A DNA stretch of 64,000 bases, from assembly GCA_963576475.1 (NCBI GenBank), contig OY754986.1, forward strand, positions 13,328,086 to 13,392,085, written 5' to 3'. The notes under the pieces are model-generated. The model did no database searches. It worked only from the letters and a program-made list of their open reading frames with translations, and was not told where the DNA came from. This document shows, one piece after another, positions 12,580 through 26,700 of this stretch. The stretch comes from Molanna angustata (Eukaryota; Arthropoda; Insecta; Trichoptera; Molannidae). The translations under genes and the position numbers were made by a program. Numbering within the stretch: the first letter of the stretch is position 1; every line of letters starts with the position of its first letter.

Positions 12580-12775
12580 TCTTCTTCTTCTTCTTCGTTT
12601 CCTCAATGCTGAGGGTCGTGATCTATGGAGCCGCTAATGGACAGAACTAGTCACCTCCAGTCCTCTCTGCCCTCCGCAGCTCTCACCGCCGAATAAAAGT
12701 TGTTCCCAGTCATCTCCTTAATTTGGTCACACCATCGCGCAGGAGATCTGCCTCTACTCCAAATAAGGTGTGTAA
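12580..12775 (-). pseudogene. LINE 3' end (C-terminal tail of a non-LTR retrotransposon)
   Basis: Read on the minus strand it translates, with breaks, to SPARWCDQIKEMTGNNFY followed by AAEGREDWRRLV and a stop followed by GAA repeats. This is the 'RPxxRWxDxI...DRxxWRxL' tail common to lepidopteran LINEs, with the (GAA)n-like 3' terminus. Confidence 0.65.
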
Positions 12776-12878
12776 ATATAATAATTATTACAAGATTTTA
12801 TAATATAATATAGTGATAAAGAAATATGTATATTGAAAATATACCGTTCACTTTTTGTAAAAATTATGAACAAGTACG

Positions 12879-13782
12879 GCGGTACTAATAACGAAAAAAT
12901 AGCGAGGTTGAACCATGGAATAGAGTGACTAAAACCTAACGGCCAAAAATCTTACTAATAACCAAGTTTTAAAACTTCTATTTTATTCCATGGTTTATAT
13001 CACCATGGTAACGCTAAACCATCCGGTCCCCTAGTTTAGTGGTGGAATAGCGAATTCGTGAGCTGTCAAAAGTCAAATAGACCGCGCGTATTGTATAAAT
13101 TTTGTCATTTTTAAAGAAATACTTTTTTTAATTATGGACGACAATCTGTTTGATTATAGAATCGGCGATTTTGAAAGATCGTTTCAAGAAATAGAGCAGG
13201 TGGAAACAGTTTTTCGAAGCCACAAAATTTATATGGTGCATTGTAATACGTTTGTTGATTACGACAACATTCATTTTAGAAGAAAGTACAGATTTTCAAA
13301 GACAGGAGTTACACATCTCGTAGATTTATTTGGAAGAAGGCTAATATATGAAGATATTTATTTTTCATTGAAATTGTTTTAAAATATATAAGTTATGTTG
13401 TAATTAGTTAAATTATTTGGAACCCAACCAAAACGTGACGATACGTAAACAGTAAACCATCAAAACCATGCAGTAAACAAACAATGACAAACATAGAAAT
13501 ATTAGAAATACGATTCTCGATAAATGTCATAGATGACGGCTAATAAAGTCATAGAGAATGAACAAAAAAAAGCATAAAGAAAAGAAAAAATCCGAAATTC
13601 CCGTTAAATGGCTGCGTTCACTCAACATTCATTCCGTATTCCATGGTTTACTTAGTCCTTATACATTTTTACATTATTAGTCAGAACTCACTAAACCACG
13701 AATTAGTGCCTAATACGTGGTTTACGTAGTGCGAGGTTTAGTTGGCTAAAACGAGTTTTAACGAAAATGTTATTAGTACCGC
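12879..13782 (+). mobile_element. PIF/Harbinger-type element, internally deleted
   Basis: Terminal 'gcggtactaataac' (12,879-12,892) is exactly inverted at 13,769-13,782. Subterminal sequence is also repetitive: 'ccatggttta', 'ggttta' and 'actaaacc' occur near both ends. It holds one short frame resembling the N-terminus of a Harbinger nuclease. A 3-bp target duplication, expected for the family, could not be fixed by eye. Confidence 0.75.
13134..13382 (+). pseudogene. Truncated Harbinger transposase (N-terminus only)
   Basis: 82 codons starting MDDNLFDYRIGDFERSF and containing NIHFRRKYRFSKTGVTHLVDLFGRR in the middle. The 'F..RYRFSK.GV..L' segment is the usual N-terminal signature of HARBI1-like DDE nucleases, which are normally about 350-400 residues. 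The frame ends after SLKLF, so the DDE catalytic core is missing. It looks like an internal deletion product that depends on a full-length relative. ATG context is A-rich ('attatgg'). The quoted segment is split by no frameshift. Confidence 0.7.
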
Positions 13783-14769
13783 TGGTAGTGTTTATACATA
13801 ATATCATCTACATTGTAAAATCAAAATTCTTTTTAAAACCTTTTTAGTGACTTGGTAGTATACTTCTTCTGAATACCAAAAAACCTTAGCAAATCTGTAG
13901 AAAATTTTCGCTTCTCGGCGTCTCTATTAAATTCATTGTTCCTAGGCGCTATCGGTCAATGCAATCGTCTAGTTGCGGACCCGTCAGTCCATGCTGCAAT
14001 ATTACATAACACTATTTGGCGCGTTCTAGAGGAGGCTTACATACCATAACGAAACTATTGAGTCACATATAAGTATTAACGCCAATAACACTGCAAGATC
14101 TAACGCCAATAACACTGGATCTAGTACAAAAATATTTTACATTATTATTTTTTTACATACTTACATATTTCAACAAGTTACAATTTCGCTGTAATTCAAT
14201 TCGATAGGGCAAGAAATACCTACAAGTTTATTTTTCATTTTGAAATATTTTTTCCGGGTATCCTTTTTTTTCAAATAAAGTGCGTGTATTATTCGATATT
14301 TTTTAATCAGTGACAGTTCGTTGTCGTTCAAATCAAATAAACCTAACAATATCTAATTTAAATCAATTACATACTTACTTTAAGAAAATTTATAAAAAAA
14401 TAAAAGTTGTGTTAAAATTTTATATTTAGTGATTTTGCTAATTATATTTTGTGTGTGACAAAATGTCATTTTTTTGTGTGTCAAGTGTATTTTCTTCGTA
14501 TTAAAAATCTCCCTGTTTTGTTAAAAAAAAAATATGCAATAATTGTGCTGCAATTTTTTAATACTGTGTTACTCAATAAATTTATCGTGTCATGTTTGTT
14601 AGTGTAGTGTCCTATTGTTTATTTTTATATTTATTCATCTTCTATAATAATAATGATTTATAAACACGAACACTTTAAGGGTGCTATAGCTTATTTGTAG
14701 GTTCTACTAAACAAAGCAGTCTTAAGTAGTCTACCGAAAGTGTCAATGCTCTAAGCTCCGCGTATGTTA
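13783..14769. other. AT-rich spacer
   Basis: No gene, tRNA or repeat family recognised. A 'taacgccaataacactg' word is duplicated at about 14,079 and 14,100. Confidence 0.4.
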
Positions 14770-15240
14770 GGGGGCAATTTATCTCACTTTAAGGGGCGAT
14801 ATAAACCTAAACACCTCAATTTCAAACCAAATCCCTCAAATATGTTAAACAGTGTGTTTCTAGAAAAAATAGTATAAGTCTTTTCAACATTTCTCTAGTG
14901 AATGTTCGTCACACAATTTTAAAATTCAGACTGAATTCCCATAAATAAATTATTAAAAATATCCTTTTTTACAGCATTTTTTTTAAATTACTCCATAACC
15001 ATGTGTCGTAGAGAAATAAATCTTTTATGTGCTTAAAGAGTGCATAAAATCAATGTGAATGACCGATAAAGTTTTTTACATTTCAAGTAAGGTTTGTTCT
15101 TAAAATGCAAAAATCAACAAATTTGGGGTTTCCGATAATTTAAATCACGTATAAACCTTTTTTAACGCATGCGATATTTACCCTTACTAACGCGTATCTT
15201 CCTAGTGCATTGGGCGGTTTTAATATAGCATGTTTTCAGT
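14770..15240 (-). repeat. Repeat E copy
   Basis: It is the reverse complement, with modest divergence, of 22,960-23,440, sharing 'gaatgttcgtcacac', 'gtcgtagagaaata' and 'cgcgtat..taccc' words. A third fragment lies at 55,125-55,290. No coding capacity and no sure termini; probably a non-autonomous transposon. Confidence 0.65.
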
Positions 15241-15480
15241 CACTAAGTTTAGCGTTATATGATGTCCTCTTAATGGCTTGTTCACATTGAAACTGCGATC
15301 ATAGCAAGCCGCCTTATTGACTCTGTCCAGTTCTTTTAAAGAGTTGGTACTCTGTGATCCAGATGATCTCAATGTTAGCTGTCTTCCTGATGGAATATTC
15401 TTTTGACGATACAGTTCTTGTGTGTAGTGTGGAGGCCAAGTCATTCAGGGCATTAGACACCATCAGGCATACCTAATGGT
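15240..15480 (-). pseudogene. LINE C-terminal fragment
   Basis: The minus-strand frame (to 15,220) reads PPHYTQELYRQKNIPSGR then LTLRSSGS and ACYDRSFNVNKP. This matches the 'LRSS...GDRAFSVAGP..WN' tail found after the RT of CR1/Jockey-group LINEs. A related fragment is at 51,690-51,930. Confidence 0.55.
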
Positions 15481-16018
15481 CTATTCGTTCTGAACATTTC
15501 TACCAGTGCAGTTTGTTGTCAGCTCCATATTGTATCAACCTCGCATCTTCGTCGAATATTATTTGCACTCCATCAACCTGATACTTGAGCAAACTAGCAT
15601 AAATAGCATTACAGTAATGTATTACTGTAATGATAATTGACACAACAAATGCATTTATAAGCGTTTTAGCTTCGTTTTTTTTAAGCTCCGGTGAATACTT
15701 TTCAATATTCTTTCTCTTATTGTGCCGTATCAGATCCTACCCGTACCCAATGACATTTTATATATTTTTCGTATATATCATTCGTATCCCCACCCTGGCG
15801 ATCAACGTTGTGGAGCCTTCCCTGTTCAGCGCTGCTCAGAACATAATATTCTCCACTCGTATCACCCCCGCCTATTTATCGGTGTTTTGCAGTCAGGATG
15901 TTTGCTTTCAGCCAACACATCTTCTTTCTTTTCTTTTCGTAAATAAAAAAAATGCTCTCGACATAAATGTATACTTACTTTACGTGTCCGGCTGGTTCAA
16001 ACCCTGTCACTTCGCCTT
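15481..16018. other. Spacer of moderate GC, unrecognised
   Basis: A 158-codon + strand frame (15,630-16,106) is hydrophobic and Phe/Tyr-rich, runs into repeat F, and has no recognisable domain. I do not think it is a gene. The stretch may be old LINE sequence. Confidence 0.35.
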
Positions 16019-16250
16019 GTCGTTTCCCATAATTATGTCTCCATGGGGCGTATTTACCTTTCCGTGTTTTTTTAGGAGGCAAGTACTGCCTCGAATTAGG
16101 CACTAGTTTGTTGCGCTAAAGCACTTAAAAACTCGTATTGAATTCAAGGCAGTTAATTATTGAATATAGAACATATATAGCCATGAAGTTCGCGCGCTAT
16201 TTCCTTTCGCTCGGATTTCGTCTGTCACTGTCACATTTGTATTATGTTCA
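16019..16250. repeat. Repeat F, copy 1
   Basis: 'aggaggcaagtactgcctcg', 'aattaggcactagtttgttg' and 'tatagccatgaagttcgcgc' recur in reverse complement at 20,040-20,290. A short internal palindrome 'gaggcaagtactgcctc' marks one end. Confidence 0.65.
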
Positions 16251-16394
16251 CATATTATATGTTTTTTTTCCTTTGACTGCATATACCTACATTTCTGGTT
16301 AATTCTGCTATTGCATCTTGCGTTTTTAGCTTCACTCGAATACCATATTACACCATCAATACATTTGATTTTCTATGTTATCCCGCTATGTAAT

Positions 16395-16565
16395 CTGGTA
16401 GGTTGGAAGAAATTGCGTAATGTCAATAAGCCCGCCAGTGTAGCTACCATGCACAAAAACATTAATAAATTAACATTTCAATGTAGGTAGGTACTTAGTA
16501 TTGCAAAGATTTGAAAAAAAATAAACATCTTATGCTGTTGGGAATCTAACCCAGGACGCTTGCAC
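16395..16565. mobile_element. SINE-C fragments
   Basis: Bases 16,400-16,445 carry the 'ggttggaagaaattgcg..cgccagtgtag' tail. Bases 16,530-16,560 carry a minus-strand B box ('gggaatctaaccc'). Confidence 0.5.
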
Positions 16566-17702
16566 ACAAGACAAACAACTCACCAATATTGTTTTCATGC
16601 CATTATGACATTAAAATTATAGCATTAATTGCTAATTAAATTCGTAATGTTTTTATGGAAATCATTTAAGTACATTGTGTTTGTTAATATTACATTAAAT
16701 AATATGGTCTTCAGCTAAGGTTGAGTAACCAAAGTTAAATTTACAAGGTCAGTTATATATAAAAGAGATAGTTTATTTCAAGGTCATTTAACCCAGAAAC
16801 TAGTCTACAATTCCAAATCAAATGTAAAAATATATTAAAGAAAAATATGTGGGCGATGCCCAACTTTAATTTTTAATATAATTTGATTTATAATAAAAAA
16901 TGTCATTGACTATGATCCAGTCAAAGTTACTTCATTAGAGAGACATTCATGTTGAATAAAATAATCATTCATACCATCACGGTATATCCCACAAGGTGGG
17001 ATTATCAGCGACAGATGTGTATCGACAGGTCCAAGAAAGTTGAAGAAAATTTAGTCTTAATTTTTCTTTAATGGTGCCACGATCATTCCATATATTGGTT
17101 TATGTCTTCCTAAACATTAATTATTATTATTATTTCTTTCGTCAATATGTATTTATTAACTACTGTGTTTCACAGAAAACATATAAAATGAACTTACATA
17201 ATGGGGTTCAAGTCATAAAATTGCTTCATTTTGCTAACCTAACTATGCAACGTATTGCATCATTGCATAAAGGCAATGCTCATACATCATATTATTTTGA
17301 TTTATACGATAAGATACAGATGTTCTCCATACCGTATCCCTATTTTTTATTCATATTATTTATTTTTTATTTTATTGATATATTATAGAACCGATGTAGG
17401 GTTTATTAAATAAAATAACTCATTCGTGCTTTAAAATAAAGCAAATTATGATTCATGAAACTGCTTAAACTTTACTGAGAAAATATCTTCGTAGTAGGTA
17501 GCCACCTAATAGTTAGAATTTTTTAATCAAATATAATTTATAGAGTATCAAAATAAAATACTAAAATTTATCACATGTACCTATATTATATATTTCAGGA
17601 ATAATGATGAATATAATGTAATATTGTAATAAATAAATAAAAAAAAACATATAGTTATTTGGTAAATATTTTGAACAATAATAAAACTTTAAAAATAATA
17701 AA
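16566..17702 (+). promoter_or_regulatory. Upstream region of the JHBP gene
   Basis: AT-rich; includes a SINE-I scrap at 16,975-17,040 ('accatcacggtatatccc'). No confident TATA box or initiator was found ahead of the start at 17,703. Any core promoter is unresolved, and a non-coding first exon upstream cannot be excluded. Confidence 0.3.
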
Positions 17703-17793
17703 ATGTGTTTAAAAAGTAATTCAGTGATATTCGGAAGTATATTTTTATGCATTTCATCAATTGCAGTTGTAAATGGACAGTGGAATGATATAC
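17703..17793 (+). CDS. JHBP gene exon 1 (signal peptide)
   Basis: Starts MCLKSNSVIFGSIF and ends in phase 1 before 'gtaagt'. It codes for the signal peptide and QWNDI. Confidence 0.82.
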
Positions 17794-20700
17794 GTAAGTA
17801 ATAAATATCGTTATTTATTTTCATATATTATGTTGCCTATTGACATAGTCGTAAATCGTAAAGCATGTGACTTGCATGTTGACGTCCTGCAGGCCAAGTC
17901 AGTAAAAAAGTCGAGATCCGACAACGTATCGCCGCTCTTCTCGCCATGTTTACGCCCGTGACGACAATTCGTAGTCACTAAGCGCTGTCGAGTTCGTAAA
18001 TGCACTTATTAGTATTTGTAGCCGTTAGGCTGGCTTGCGGTACATTTTTGAATTATCATCAATGGCAATACACAATATTTTCCCCATGATTTGAATAAAT
18101 GTCAAATTTGTTTACTTAGATTTGTTAAATAAATATCGTCATATTTTAAAGCACGAAAGCAAGTTATAATACGATTGAATTAAGTTACTTTTGTGTTTAA
18201 TGAATGTTTTGAGAGTTGTGTTTAATGAATGTTTAAGTGTGATGACAGCAGCGTATTGTTTTTTTTTTTACTAAAAACTATGCCGAATTTTCTTTTGTAA
18301 AGTGTTAAAATACATATGTGATAATATCGCTTGCAAGAATACTTTCTCAAAATCAAAAATTATATCAAATCTATACCTACGGAAGTATACATTTAGGGAC
18401 GCATATTTCCAATAAATATATAACCATATAAAACTTTTGTTACGCGGTAATTAGCAATAAATGAATTACACGGAATATTTAAAGGGTTTGAAGAATCTCT
18501 TAAACGGCGTTGTTTAACCCGTTTATATAATTATTCTCAAAATAAATATGAAATTCGGCATTGTTCGCGTAAAAAATGACATTTAATTCAACATGGCGGC
18601 GTTGGGTCTTGTCTCTCGACTCGATGTCGACCCAATCTCGCCGTCAAATAAGTGGGCGAGAACGATTCGACGCGTTATCTGCTTAGTGACTACCAAAACT
18701 GTCAAAATATCGACTAGTCGATATTTTGACAGTTAATCTCGACATTTATCGGTCAAGATCTACTTACAGACTTAGCCTGCTGGTTTCGATCTAGCAGTAG
18801 AGAAATTTATTAAAAAAATTACACCGAACTATTGCTTCTCGAAGCTGGAAACAGCGGTTAGTTGCAAGAAATTGCAGTTTGACAACAAACTCGTTACTCG
18901 CTCAAGGTGCAAGGAAGTATTAATATGTATAATTATACGGTGTTGTCACGTGGTTACCGGAAATACAAAGAAAAAAATTGGAGCTCTTGGTTGTTTTACG
19001 CATTCATGCCTACTATGGTGGTGTCAGTAAAAGTGTACATTTTAAGTAATATAAACATGTATTGATGATTACAATTATAAAAGTCCAATCGCCATGATCA
19101 CACCATCACGCCATATCCCTATTTATGGTAGGTAAAGAGAACCGAGCACCATACTCCTCTCTCTCTCTTGATACACATTTCTCGCTTATTCACGTCCATG
19201 CATCGTCTCATACGCGCTCTTCAGTTATCCTTACTTCTAACGTCTCCAACTTTCAAAATTCCATTTGCAATGTAATGAAATAAATTCTATAGATTCTACA
19301 AATATTGGTATAATTGTAAAATATGACAGTTGTAAAATATCAACAATGTATTTCTTCTAAATATTTTGTTACTGGATTATCATGACACGCAAACCTTAAC
19401 AAATATGTTAAGTTAGAATATCTTTTGTCATGAATATTGTTGCCTTATTGCTGTCATACTTTTAAGTTATGTGTCCCAACTAGAAATCGAAACCGGTCCC
19501 TGGAGTCATATGTTTAACTTGCAGACCCCAAATAATGTTATGTATCGTTCATGCTATGCTCGTTTTAAATTGTTTATTGTACTTTTTTTGGTCTTTTAAT
19601 TGTGAAACCTAAGATTACTTGTTCATTTTTATATTGTTTTTTTTCAGAAAATATTTTATCAAAATGCCATAGGAACAATAAGAATTTTGATAATTGTATG
19701 AAAAAGGTTCTTAATGAGTTGAGGCCATACTTTAAAGGAGGTATGTACCATTAAAATTAACAACATGCTGATTTTGCTTAGCCTAATTTGTCTTCGATAG
19801 GTCTTGGTAGAACTCCATATTAAACAAATAAAAATTTAAAAGAAAAAAAATGTGTTAGTTCTATTTATATATTTGATTAATAAATTATTTTTTTTTACTA
19901 ATTTTCCGTGTGTCAATTCTTTAAAGTGGAATTCGATTATCAATTATATAAAATTACTTAAAATAAGTAAAAATAACTAAAGTATAAATGGTATAAAGTT
20001 AAAATTTAATTTTTATTTCTTATACAAATGTGACAGAAAGTGAAAATGAAATAGCGCGCGATCTTCATGGCTATATATTATATTATTATGTTCCATATTC
20101 AATGATAAATTGACTTGAATTGAACACGTATTAGCAGGAACAGTTTGCGTTGCTAAACCGTGTGCATTTGGAGGACACGTGCCTTGAATTCAACACAAGT
20201 TTTAAGAGCTTTTGCGCAACAAACTAGTGCCTAATTCGAGGCAGTACTTGCCTCCTAATCAACACGGAAAAGTAAATACGCTCCCAGGTGCCAGACTTAC
20301 CACAAATACTTATCAAAAAGTAGATATTAAAATATGATTCATCGAAAACGTTCCTATCTCTTGGACTGTTATATTTTAAAATTTACATCAAAATATATTG
20401 TTTTTACATAAACTGTAGTAAAAATATGTTTAGAATTAGTGCCATTTCTTTCGTTTATTTTAGAATTAGTGCCATTAGTGCCATTTCAACGCCTCGACAA
20501 GGCAAATTCAATAATTGACGCCTTGCACGAAAGGCGTCAATAATTTCAATTAAATATAACAAAATAAAATTTTTATTTATAATATTTTCTGAAATTTTTT
20601 ATTTACGGTATATCTCACATTGTGAGATATACCGTATTTCGATGAACCGTCTTGATTGAATCAGAATACATAATAAGACCAAAGAGGTTTATAGAATATA

Positions 20701-23700
20701 AGAATTATATAACAATTATTCTACACTGTTCGAGCTGTACCGACAATCGTGATTAACTTCACGAATCTCATTAAATATATTTTAAACGACTGCCCAAGTA
20801 CCTACAAACATTTTAATCGAACAAGTCCCTTCGCTTATCTTATTTTAAATTTAAATTAAAAATCGAGTGGGTTGTGGGCAACGCTTAACTCTTCACTAAC
20901 AAGTCATTCTATAAAGAATTCAATTTTTGTATGGAAAAAATATTTAGCATTTTAATGAAATGAGTGTGTTAAATTGTTTTTTTGTTTGAATATTTCATTA
21001 TGAAAACTTGATAATTCTTTAATGCCATTCTATGAAAATGGTGTGCCTTTTTACCAATTTGAAAATATTTTTTTCAAATTTTAAGTTTTCTGAGCATGGG
21101 GTCACTTTGTAATATTTGATAGATAAAAAATTGAGAAGCACTTTTCAAATATCCTTACCTACTAGATAAATAATACCTCTTAGACCAAGTATGCAGAACC
21201 AAGAACACACCTTGTGAATTCAAAACCTTTCAGGTCAAGTCAGGACCAAGGGGGCAAGTCTATTCAACCGGCGGATTCAAAACCATGGATATCTTATGGA
21301 GTTCTATAATACCATAAGATATTATAAAACTCCATATGATAATTATATCCATGATATAGGTATACATGGATGTCAACGAGACTCGCCCCCCCTGGAGTAC
21401 ATTTACTCATCACATTTTCAAAGTTTACTGAATTACTTTTTTTTTCAGGAATACCAGAAATCGGAATACCCTCATTCGATCCTCATTACGCCATTCTGGT
21501 GGAGCAAAAGCGAGGCGTTGAAGGAGCCAACTACTATTTAAGGCTTACAGAGGTCTTTGAAAGAGGATGGACCATATCTAAAGTAACAGACTTCAAGTAT
21601 GTGTGCTTGTATATCAATATTGTTCACTTGCTTATGATCATAAAATACACTAACTATTTATGATAAATTTATCTAGAGGCACTGACACTCAAAACTCTTC
21701 GTTCCCTTGATTTCGTTCCAATGATCTTCAATAAACGCTTCAAAGATCAGCTAGCTATCTTCGTTCTTCTTCTTTTCTCGTGTCAGCAGCAATTAAACAC
21801 GTTTTGACCAATATTTGGCAACGTCGACCGCTGCACCTCTACGGCGTATCAGGTCTTTATATGAGCAGGTAGCAGGGCAGTATCACAGGTGGTCTGTGGT
21901 CTGCGGCACGCCGCACTCACACGAGAGGTGTCATCATCTGTTAGAATCCCCCATGTTTTTAGGTTATCTTTAGATCTGCCGACGTCCGTTCTCAATCCTT
22001 CCACACTTCGTGATGCGCCAATCCAGTTTTTGGCCCGGCGGGAGGCACTCATAGGGTTCGATAAAATCTTCGGGTGAATTTTCTCGCCACGGGGTGAGCC
22101 TGGCTTCCTCTTGAGATGTTTTTAGTGCCTCAATATGCCTTTGGGAACCTTTCCGGGATTTCAGCCTGGGTTGGACAGTCTCACAATTGTAAAGGCAGTG
22201 CAAGGTTTGGTGTTGGGCTCTGTCCTGTTGCAGTGCACCTCGCATCTGATGTTAGTCCTTGTTCAAAAGCAATATTGTATTCTGTATATATCCTTACAAA
22301 TATTTCGTTTTGAAATATGCATTACTATCACCCAACATCACGAATACTCTTATTCTCGCATCAACATACAAACATACCATCACGCTGTGTTCCTAAAGGG
22401 GTGGCAATAACGACCGTACGCCACATTTTTATATATTGACACGCATCTATCGCCTCATCGACATTCCATTATCATCTCTTACATGTTCGTCTATTGTTCA
22501 ATGTTCTTACATAACCCTCTGTCTTTCACATGGTCGTGTCATCTTTTTCTTGGACGAACACGACCTCTTATTCCGTTCCTATAAGCTTTGTATATTTTCT
22601 TCGTAGGGCGTTCTTCATTTAGTTTTCCCAAGCGAACAAACCATCTCGTGCATAGCTTAACAACAATTACTATCCCTGAAGTGAAAATTGAAGAGTTTGA
22701 TTATTTTCTCATGGATCCCATCATCAGATCTTGACCACATTGAAATGAGACCAATCGGAAGATATCCCTTTTCTAATGAAAAAAGAATCATCGAAAGCGG
22801 ACAGCGCAGTAAAAATAAATCGCTGAACATATGTATATATTTTTTTTTAAATCTTCACGTCGAATTGATAACCTCTCTGTTTTTGGAAGTCGGTTAAAAA
22901 CTTACAGAAAGAGTCTGACCAGAGATGTGTTAATCGATAAATCTATGCTTTGGATTAATTTGATTTATGATACTTTATAATTTTAAGAGGACATATAACG
23001 TTTAATCTAGTGACTGAAAACATAATATATTAAAACCACCAAATTCACTATGATATTACGTGTTACTAAGGGTAACTATCGCGTGCGTTAAATAAGGTTT
23101 ATACGTGATTTATATGATAGGAAACTCAAAATTTGTTGAATTTTTGCATTTTTAGAACAAACCTGACTTCACTTCGATTTTAAGCACTCTTTAAGCATAT
23201 AAAACATTATTTCTCTACGACACACAGTTATGGAGTAATTTTTAAAATGTTGTTATAATGGATATTTTTTATAATTATTTTAGGAGAATTTATGCTGAAT
23301 TTTAAAATTGTGACGAACATTCATGAGAGAAATGTTGAAAACACTTATAATATTTTAACTAGAAACACACTGTTTAACATATTTGAGGAATTCGATTCGA
23401 AAATGGGGTGTTTAGGTTTATATGCTCCATTAAAGAAATAATAAAAAAAAACTGTATTTTTTACGTAATCAATATTTTATATAACATATTTTTGATAGCT
23501 ACGTCCACCTCCACCCGCTCCGCATGTGGGGTCTGAAAACGGCTCCTTCGCAGAACGCTAGTAAGAATGACAAAGAATGCATGGCACGAAGAGTAGCTCT
23601 AGAAGCTCCTCTAGACTCGTGGTCACGGAAGAATAGTGTAACATATTTTTGACACAAAGAAATGATTATAATTCAATGAAATGTAATTTTAATCCACGTA

Positions 23701-26700
23701 ATGAGTTTATTAAAATGTCTGAGTTCTTTGATGGATAAGCCATCATTATCGGAGGAAACATTCAAAACATTTTTAATGATTGTCACCTCCTCTGAAATCA
23801 TTGAAAAATCACATACTTTTTCTTTATTTTTTTTTAATTAATTTATTTATTTATTTTCAACATTATTCAATTTATACAAGATCCCACTAACCACATATGG
23901 TTATCAGTGGATTTCTGTATCATACAATATAAATGTTAACTTAAACTAACCAACAATGAAAAAAAATTGAATTTGCTTTAACAATATAAAAATGTTATGA
24001 GAGATCCAACACAACACCAGAATAAAAACATAAAAAAACATATAGAAAAAACCCAAAAATACAATAGAGTAAGAACAAAAATAAATATATTTAGCGTGGA
24101 TAACGAGTATGGTTATTTTTATTATATTTTAATAATATTTATGACACCATTTCATAAACAAACTGGTCTATAAAGATTTGTTTATCAAATGGTTTTGATT
24201 CGACGATACCAAAAATGAAATAGACCTTGACACAATATTACTTACATAGTTAATTGATTTCAATATTGTTTATTGACATATTCTATAATTTTATTGCATC
24301 ACACTGGTATGCATTTTTGGTATTTTGAAGGCTATCAACACTGTGTTTGTTTTATCCGTTTGATAATGCATTTTTACATTTTAGCATATCAAAGTTGCCT
24401 GACATGTTTTTCAATTCTTCGCTGAAATGTTATAATCAAACAAATGCATTAATATATTTGAAATGTCAAAAATAGTTAGTAAAGATTGTAATCTAATATT
24501 ATTTATTATTTATTTATTTATGTATTTACATTTTTCAGCACAGTACATTTCATAATGGTATGCATAGTAAAAATTATTATCTCATTAGGCTGAACGCCTG
24601 TTCTGAGGTTGTAGGTACTCTTAAGCATTCAGACAAATGTAAAATATTGAGGGTGTATTATTAAGATTACATAATTAAGAAAAATTATTTATACTGGATT
24701 TGTAAGATAATTTAGATGTTCAATATACATATATGTGTGCAAATGTAACTAAAAATGTGTGTTAGTGCTGTTTCCGATACCTGTCTGCCCTTATTCATAA
24801 GCCAAAATGTTACCTGACGCTTGAAATTTTTGTGCGTGGAGGAGGGTAGTGTAATCCTGCCACGACCGATTTCGTTCACCTATAGAACAAGCATTACTGC
24901 TGTGTTTAGGGAATGTACAATAATGTACATGTACTAAAAAATTAATATACATACATACATACATACCATCACGCCATGTCCCTTACGGGGTAAGCAGAGA
25001 GAATCGAGCGCCATACTTCTCTATTTTTGCACACATTTCTGGCTTCCTTTACATCCATGCATCGTCTCATACATGCTCATCGATTGTTCAAACTTTTTAT
25101 GATTCCTTCTTTCAAAATATCATTCACATGGTCATGCCATCCCTTTCTGGGGCGACCTCTGCTGTTCACTCCATCTCTTGCACCCATGTATATTTTTTTG
25201 GTCAGTCGTTCATCGTTCATTCTTTCTATATGTCCAAACCACCTTAAAGCATTCACTTTCATTTTACATATAATATCCTTCTTTACTTGCATTCCCTCCT
25301 TATGTCCTCATTTTTTATTCTATCATATATCGTTCTATTACATACTCTTCTTAGTGATCTCATTTCTACAGCATTTATTCTACTTTCATGTGTTCTTTGC
25401 CAGGTCCATGTTTCACTAGCATACGTCAAAGTAGGCACCACAATTGCATTGTGTACTGCAATTTTGGCTTCCTTTGAGATGCTTGGGTCGGACATTACTG
25501 GTCTAAGTGCTCCGTTTATTCTATTCCCTGCCATAACTCTTCTTTCAATATCTTTATCGGGTGTTCCATTCCGTAAAAAATTAATCATTATAATAATCTA
25601 GCTTCAAATGGGAATAATTTACTTATCCAATTCAATAATTAAATAATGATTTAATTCACTTATATAATTAATAAATAATTTATTCACTTACCCAGATCTA
25701 TAGGTACATTTAAGACTGCGCGAGTTTGTAGACTAAATAACAAATCAGAATCTGTCAGTCTGCTGATTCATGTATACTTATTGATGTTTTGTATATAAAT
25801 ATGTGTATGTATGTCTAAGTTGTATTCTTTATATATTTTACACTTGTTTTCTGCCTTAGCACTTTGCTCTATTTTATTTTTTATAAATAACTAATGTTAT
25901 TAACAAAATAATTTTGTCTATTTTTAATTGGTATACCCACAGACAGGCTGTGCCTTGTGGGATATTTGTGTGCACGGTTGATATATTATAATTGATATTA
26001 TGTTTATGTACATTGTATGTTAATCGTGTAACATATCTTAAATAAATAAATAAAAAAAATCATGTAAGATTTTTCTTAAATTTCTTCTCTTCTGGGAATT
26101 GAACCCAGGACGCCGGAATAGTATAGTAAAATAAGAAAATGAGATGTTTCATTATTATGTTAAAATTTTACAATTTTATAAATAAAATAAATAAATAAAT
26201 AAATTTATTATTTATATTTCAGAACAGACTGGGAAAACAATAAAATTATTTACTCTCAGTACTTCCCAGAAAAGGCACTAAATGGAAATTATGATCTGAA
26301 GGCTAATGCGTTGGGAACAACACTTTTAAGGTAGGTACTTCTATACGTCATAAAATATCATAATATGTGAGTATACGAGTGAGTTGTGACAAACACATAA
26401 CTCCCCACTTCCCCATTACATATGGTATGTTTATATATTTCTTCTTCGATGGTAGAAGATCCCTGACTGCATTTTATTGATGAACATTTATTTTGCATAC
26501 ATCATTTAAATAAAAAACTCAATTATTCATAACGTAAGAGTAATTTCTGTGAGGAACCGGCTTAGAATGGTGCTTCAACTCTTTTCTATTATCGTCGTTT
26601 TTTGATGTCCAGTAGGAGCCGGGAAATCGAAAACACATACAACAGGCAAAATAAATAAGCTTCATCATCCATTATGAATGTAGTACCTTTTTTTAGGTGA

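Noticed and set aside
15630..16106. 158-codon hydrophobic + strand frame
   Set aside because: No domain, Phe/Tyr-rich as expected of AT-rich DNA, and it runs into repeat F.
21296..21663. Longer frames around JHBP exon 3
   Set aside because: They extend through the acceptor or donor; the GT-AG exon 21,449-21,596 fits the family and phases.
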